64,000 nucleotides of DNA from Sphingomonas sp. Leaf357 (lineage in GTDB: Bacteria; Pseudomonadota; Alphaproteobacteria; Sphingomonadales; Sphingomonadaceae). Below the pieces are notes generated by a model. The model worked only from the letters and a program-made list of their open reading frames with translations. It searched no databases and had not been told where the DNA came from. The position numbers were made by a program, and so were the translations under genes. Where the stretch lies: NCBI RefSeq assembly GCF_001423845.1, contig NZ_LMPM01000003.1, positions 186,001 through 250,000 on the forward strand, in the 5' to 3' direction. Below are positions 61,517 through 64,000 of the stretch, piece after piece (the stretch's first letter is position 1; every line of letters starts with the position of its first letter).

Positions 61517-63531
61517 AGTCCAAGTTCCTCTGATGTCATTGTCCACCCTTCGCCAATCGCGGGATTGTGGAGTGGCTCATTTTTAAAGTCGTCAATCGTG
61601 ATTATGTCGCCCATACGGTCCCGAAGCGCGCAGACCGCCTCCGAACTTCTATTTAGGAGCTTTGAGCCAACATTGAGCTTGTTTCCCGCTACGGCGATAT
61701 TAGGACCGATGATAAGAATTTCATTCCGCGATATGACGGAGACATCTCCAAGCGGAATATTCACATCGTTCGCATCGGTGACGAAAAAACCATTTTGCAA
61801 CATGCCAGCCGTCGCAATGCCCGTGCTGTTAAGCCGGATGTTCGATTGGTCCATGAAGAGTTCGCCATCGAAGGGAACATCATATTTGACGATTAGACGA
61901 TTGACCGATTCTCGACGGCAACGCACCCGCCCACGGGCGTCGCGAGAGATTTGCAGCGGACGCCACGGGCGCTTCAAATAGATCGTTGAGAAATCAGCTA
62001 CCGCGCATCGCGCACCATACATGAAATAGCCTTGGTTAGCGAGGTGAACCATATCGAACTGGCTTCCGGATTGGCCTGCGACTTTCAAATCCCAGATCGG
62101 ACCCGCAATTTGAACTAACGGGGACTGGCGCGCTGCGGTTGAGAACTTCAACGAAGAGTCGCCAAAGCGAGCCTGATAAGTGAGAAGGCCAACCGGTTCG
62201 GTCTGGCCGGTGATGGCGCGGACGCGGGTGTCGATGGAGTTTGCCAGTGCAATTAGCTTGGTGGCATACTGGTCATCGTTCGGACCTTGGCTTTCGACCT
62301 GCATCCACTTGACCGGTGCCACCACGACCTTGCGACCAGCGCGGAGATTGACCGCCGCTTGAACGCCGAGGATGAAGCGATCAAAGAGACCGGTGCCTTC
62401 GAGGAAGCCGTCAATTGCGGTTTCGCCCTGCCCCGGTGCCATGCTGATCGTGGACATGGGATTATCGAGGGGCGGTATACCGTAGGCGTTGAAAAGCTGA
62501 GCCATCATGGCGTTGTAGCCGCCGTGGATCGTCTCGCCTGCGCCGCCTGTCGGGCGTTGTGCGGCATAGGGGATCAGCGATGAGACATTGTTGCCATTGT
62601 CCTGATAGCGGACGCCGCCTGCGAACATGAGGTCATGGTAATAATCGGTCGGCGATAGAAGCTTGTAGTCTTCCGTATCGTTGCTCGAATTGGTGCCGAT
62701 AGACAGCGACTGTCCGAAGGTGGAATTGACCAGCAAGCCGATGTCGCTGCGCTGGACGCCGCCGTTGCCGAAGAACGCGACGATGGCGCTGGCGGGGCGT
62801 CCGCCAATCGTGCCAGCGGTGAGATCGCGGACATAGGCTTTGCCGATGCGTGCGCCGGTTGAGCGAACATCCATGATCGCGCGACGGTTTGGGCCGATGA
62901 CTTGGAGCGCGGAATCAGGGTCGGGATTATCGGAAATGCGCCGACCGCTCGAACCGACAAAGTAGCTTCCCACCGCTCTGATTGCCGCGCTGGTGAAAGT
63001 GCCAACCGTGTCGATGACGGCAACGCGACGGCGGAGACGGTCTGTGAACTCGAAAAGCGCGCCGGGTGTGGCGTTGGACGAGATGGTGCCGACGATGCTT
63101 GTGAGGTTCGTGGCCGCGTTCTGTGCCGCCGTCGCGGAGTCCGACGCATGAAGCTCGCTCGCGTGTGCATCGGTCGCTGATGCCACGGCCTCATTTCTGG
63201 CGGTCAAAAGAGCGGGCGAGATATCGCCGGTATCGCCTTTTTGGCCGGTGTCGCCCTTCTGGCCGGTGTCGCCCTTGATCGAGCGAACCGTCTTGGTCCA
63301 ACGGCCAGTCGTGAGGCCGTTGACCGCAACCGTGGTGACGCCGTCTTCGGTGGCGGTGCTGGTGCTGGACCAGATGAAGATGCCACCAAGACCGTCATCC
63401 GTGCCCGTCTGGCCGCGAACAAAGGCAATGAGGCCGTCTTTTAATTGAACTGCTTTGAAAGTGCGGAGATCGGCGACGACATCGAGCGTGACGGAGACGG
63501 TGCCGTAGCGAGGGAAGTTTACTGAGGTCAT
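61513..63531 (-). CDS. Tail fibre/spike with collagen-like linker and SGNH-hydrolase-like domain
   Basis: A 672-residue protein. An N-terminal head-binding-like part (residues 1-80) leads to collagen-like triplets GDTGQKGDTGQKGDTGD (about 88-104), then helices and a beta-rich middle. Residues about 380-545 resemble an SGNH/carbohydrate-esterase domain: APGQGETAIDGF early and DMVHLANQGYFMYG late, the latter holding the Asp-x-x-His pair. The classical serine is not obvious in the first motif (GQGE). It probably binds and may deacetylate host surface glycans. The ATG at 63531 is four bases after TAAATA; a start at 63654 would add an unrelated N-terminus. Confidence 0.72.
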   Translation of the reverse strand: MTSVNFPRYGTVSVTLDVVADLRTFKAVQLKDGLIAFVRGQTGTDDGLGGIFIWSSTSTATEDGVTTVAVNGLTTGRWTKTVRSIKGDTGQKGDTGQKGDTGDISPALLTARNEAVASATDAHASELHASDSATAAQNAATNLTSIVGTISSNATPGALFEFTDRLRRRVAVIDTVGTFTSAAIRAVGSYFVGSSGRRISDNPDPDSALQVIGPNRRAIMDVRSTGARIGKAYVRDLTAGTIGGRPASAIVAFFGNGGVQRSDIGLLVNSTFGQSLSIGTNSSNDTEDYKLLSPTDYYHDLMFAGGVRYQDNGNNVSSLIPYAAQRPTGGAGETIHGGYNAMMAQLFNAYGIPPLDNPMSTISMAPGQGETAIDGFLEGTGLFDRFILGVQAAVNLRAGRKVVVAPVKWMQVESQGPNDDQYATKLIALANSIDTRVRAITGQTEPVGLLTYQARFGDSSLKFSTAARQSPLVQIAGPIWDLKVAGQSGSQFDMVHLANQGYFMYGARCAVADFSTIYLKRPWRPLQISRDARGRVRCRRESVNRLIVKYDVPFDGELFMDQSNIRLNSTGIATAGMLQNGFFVTDANDVNIPLGDVSVISRNEILIIGPNIAVAGNKLNVGSKLLNRSSEAVCALRDRMGDIITIDDFKNEPLHNPAIGEGWTMTSEELGL

Positions 63532-63535
63532 CCCA

Positions 63536-63542
63536 TATTTAG
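63536..63542 (-). promoter_or_regulatory. TAAATA box before the tail-fibre gene
   Basis: Reads CTAAATA-TGGG-ATG on the minus strand. It is the first (most upstream) box of the visible late module; the next gene to the right runs the other way, so this copy marks the head of the leftward transcript. Confidence 0.6.
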
Positions 63543-63612
63543 CACGGGGGACGAGGGCGGTGGACGGGGCGGTCTGGCGACGGTAGCGTGTGGTCCAAGA
63601 GCTTTGGGGGTG

Positions 63613-64000
63613 ATGATGGCTGACGCAATAGTTACGGAGACTAAACAGCGCCAAAAGTTGAAGTTCGAAGATCGATTTCAGCCAGCGAAGCGAAATCTAA
63701 CTTGGGTCGCAATTTTGTCCGTTGCGCTCGCCTTTGCTGACACATCGACCCAAGAAAGTGCAAAGGGAACGGTTCCATCAGACTCAGTGAAAATCCCCGG
63801 CCTAGATGTTTCATTTCATATCGGGCTGGCCGGGACATTTTTACTGATCGCTATTATATACTGCTTTGTCGAATATCTTTTTGAATACCAAACGACTAAG
63901 ATCGAAAATTCCGAAGCTGCCGCAAAAACAAAAGATATTTCTTTGTCCGATTTGTTCGAAAAACAAAGTCATACGATCCAGAAAACCATCGCGCAGATGA
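63613..64000 (+). CDS. Membrane protein, 3' end beyond the window
   Basis: An open frame from the ATG at 63613 (second ATG at 63616, preceded by GGGGGTG) runs off the window; 129 residues are visible. It has two hydrophobic segments (about residues 30-45 and 72-94) and a charged, coiled-coil-like C-terminal stretch (KTKDISLSDLFEKQSHTIQK). It is divergent from the tail-fibre gene and AT-rich. Possibly another phage cargo gene, for example an exclusion protein; this is a guess from position and topology. Confidence 0.6.
   Translation, partial: MMADAIVTETKQRQKLKFEDRFQPAKRNLTWVAILSVALAFADTSTQESAKGTVPSDSVKIPGLDVSFHIGLAGTFLLIAIIYCFVEYLFEYQTTKIENSEAAAKTKDISLSDLFEKQSHTIQKTIAQM

Larger units (their letters stand above)
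43280..64000. mobile_element. P22-like podovirus prophage, left part (continues past the window)
   Basis: From the tRNA-Arg fragment rightwards the genes are a phage late module in the P22 order: small terminase, large terminase, portal, scaffold, coat, gp4-like, gp10-like, a protein at the tail-needle position, and ejection proteins, with tail fibre genes ahead of the terminase. Nearly all are on the minus strand, and the base composition is visibly less GC-rich than in the chromosome. Integrase, repressor and lysis peptidase genes have not been found in the window, so the other end and the intact tRNA-Arg should lie to the right. The genome would be about 40 kb if typical for the group. Confidence 0.88.

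Noticed and set aside
63534..63654. Longer N-terminus of the tail-fibre protein from 63654
   Set aside because: The extension is low-quality coding sequence antisense to the start of the + strand membrane protein, and the internal ATG has the TAAATA box at the conserved distance.

Overview
The window looks like a chromosomal segment of an alphaproteobacterium of the order Sphingomonadales, most likely Sphingomonas or a close relative. The basis is family resemblance of many proteins, high GC content, a TonB-dependent receptor of sphingomonad type, a PEPxxWA-CTERM protein, and abundant short inverted intergenic repeats. This placement is an inference from reading the sequence, not from a database search.

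Bases 1-41.7 kb are ordinary core genome. In order: an M1 aminopeptidase (cut by the window edge) with a methyltransferase-family membrane protein; a ChaA-type cation/proton antiporter; the proteostasis block clpX-clpP, a polyprenyl-linked glycosyltransferase, trigger factor (tig, with a long Lys/Ala tail) and tRNA-Leu(UAG); a three-gene exported-protein operon with an M48 protease; gatC-gatA-gatB for amidotransferase-dependent Gln/Asn-tRNA formation; a DUF4153 membrane protein; a DUF3089 hydrolase, ruvX, pyrB and a dihydroorotase homologue that lacks the metal-binding HxH; a cluster of two SPOR proteins flanking a ParA-type ATPase and its small partner; serB and miaA, whose divergent start codons overlap; branched-chain amino acid genes ilvB-ilvN-ilvC and leuA, the latter behind a leucine-rich leader peptide with competing hairpins; YceI, a BLUF photoreceptor, the folE-SDR-folB pterin operon, a large TonB-dependent receptor, and small DUF2945 and SWIB proteins. 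Several families of 70-110 bp imperfect inverted repeats sit between these genes.

At 41.7-43.2 kb lies a two-gene unit that looks like a polymorphic toxin and its immunity partner. Right beside it, at 43.28 kb, is the 3' part of a tRNA-Arg(CCU) gene whose 5' half is missing. This is the kind of scar left by a tRNA-targeting integrase and probably marks the left end of a prophage.

From about 43.3 kb to the window end almost everything is the late module of a P22-like podovirus prophage, transcribed leftwards: tail fibre and an accessory protein, small and large terminase, portal, scaffold, N4-gp56-type coat protein, gp4-like and gp10-like tail factors, a tail protein ending in a Hint (intein-like) domain, a GNAT-like protein, three ejection proteins (one with a lytic transglycosylase domain), and two membrane proteins. 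A PEP-CTERM secreted protein is inserted on the opposite strand between portal and scaffold. Integrase, repressor and replication genes are not in the window and should lie to the right.

The most unusual signal is a short TAAATA box placed exactly four bases before the start codon of five phage genes and of a six-codon mini-ORF, without a Shine-Dalgarno sequence in between. One further copy sits about 160 bases upstream of the scaffold gene. It may be a phage promoter giving leaderless or near-leaderless messages, or an unusual translation-start element.
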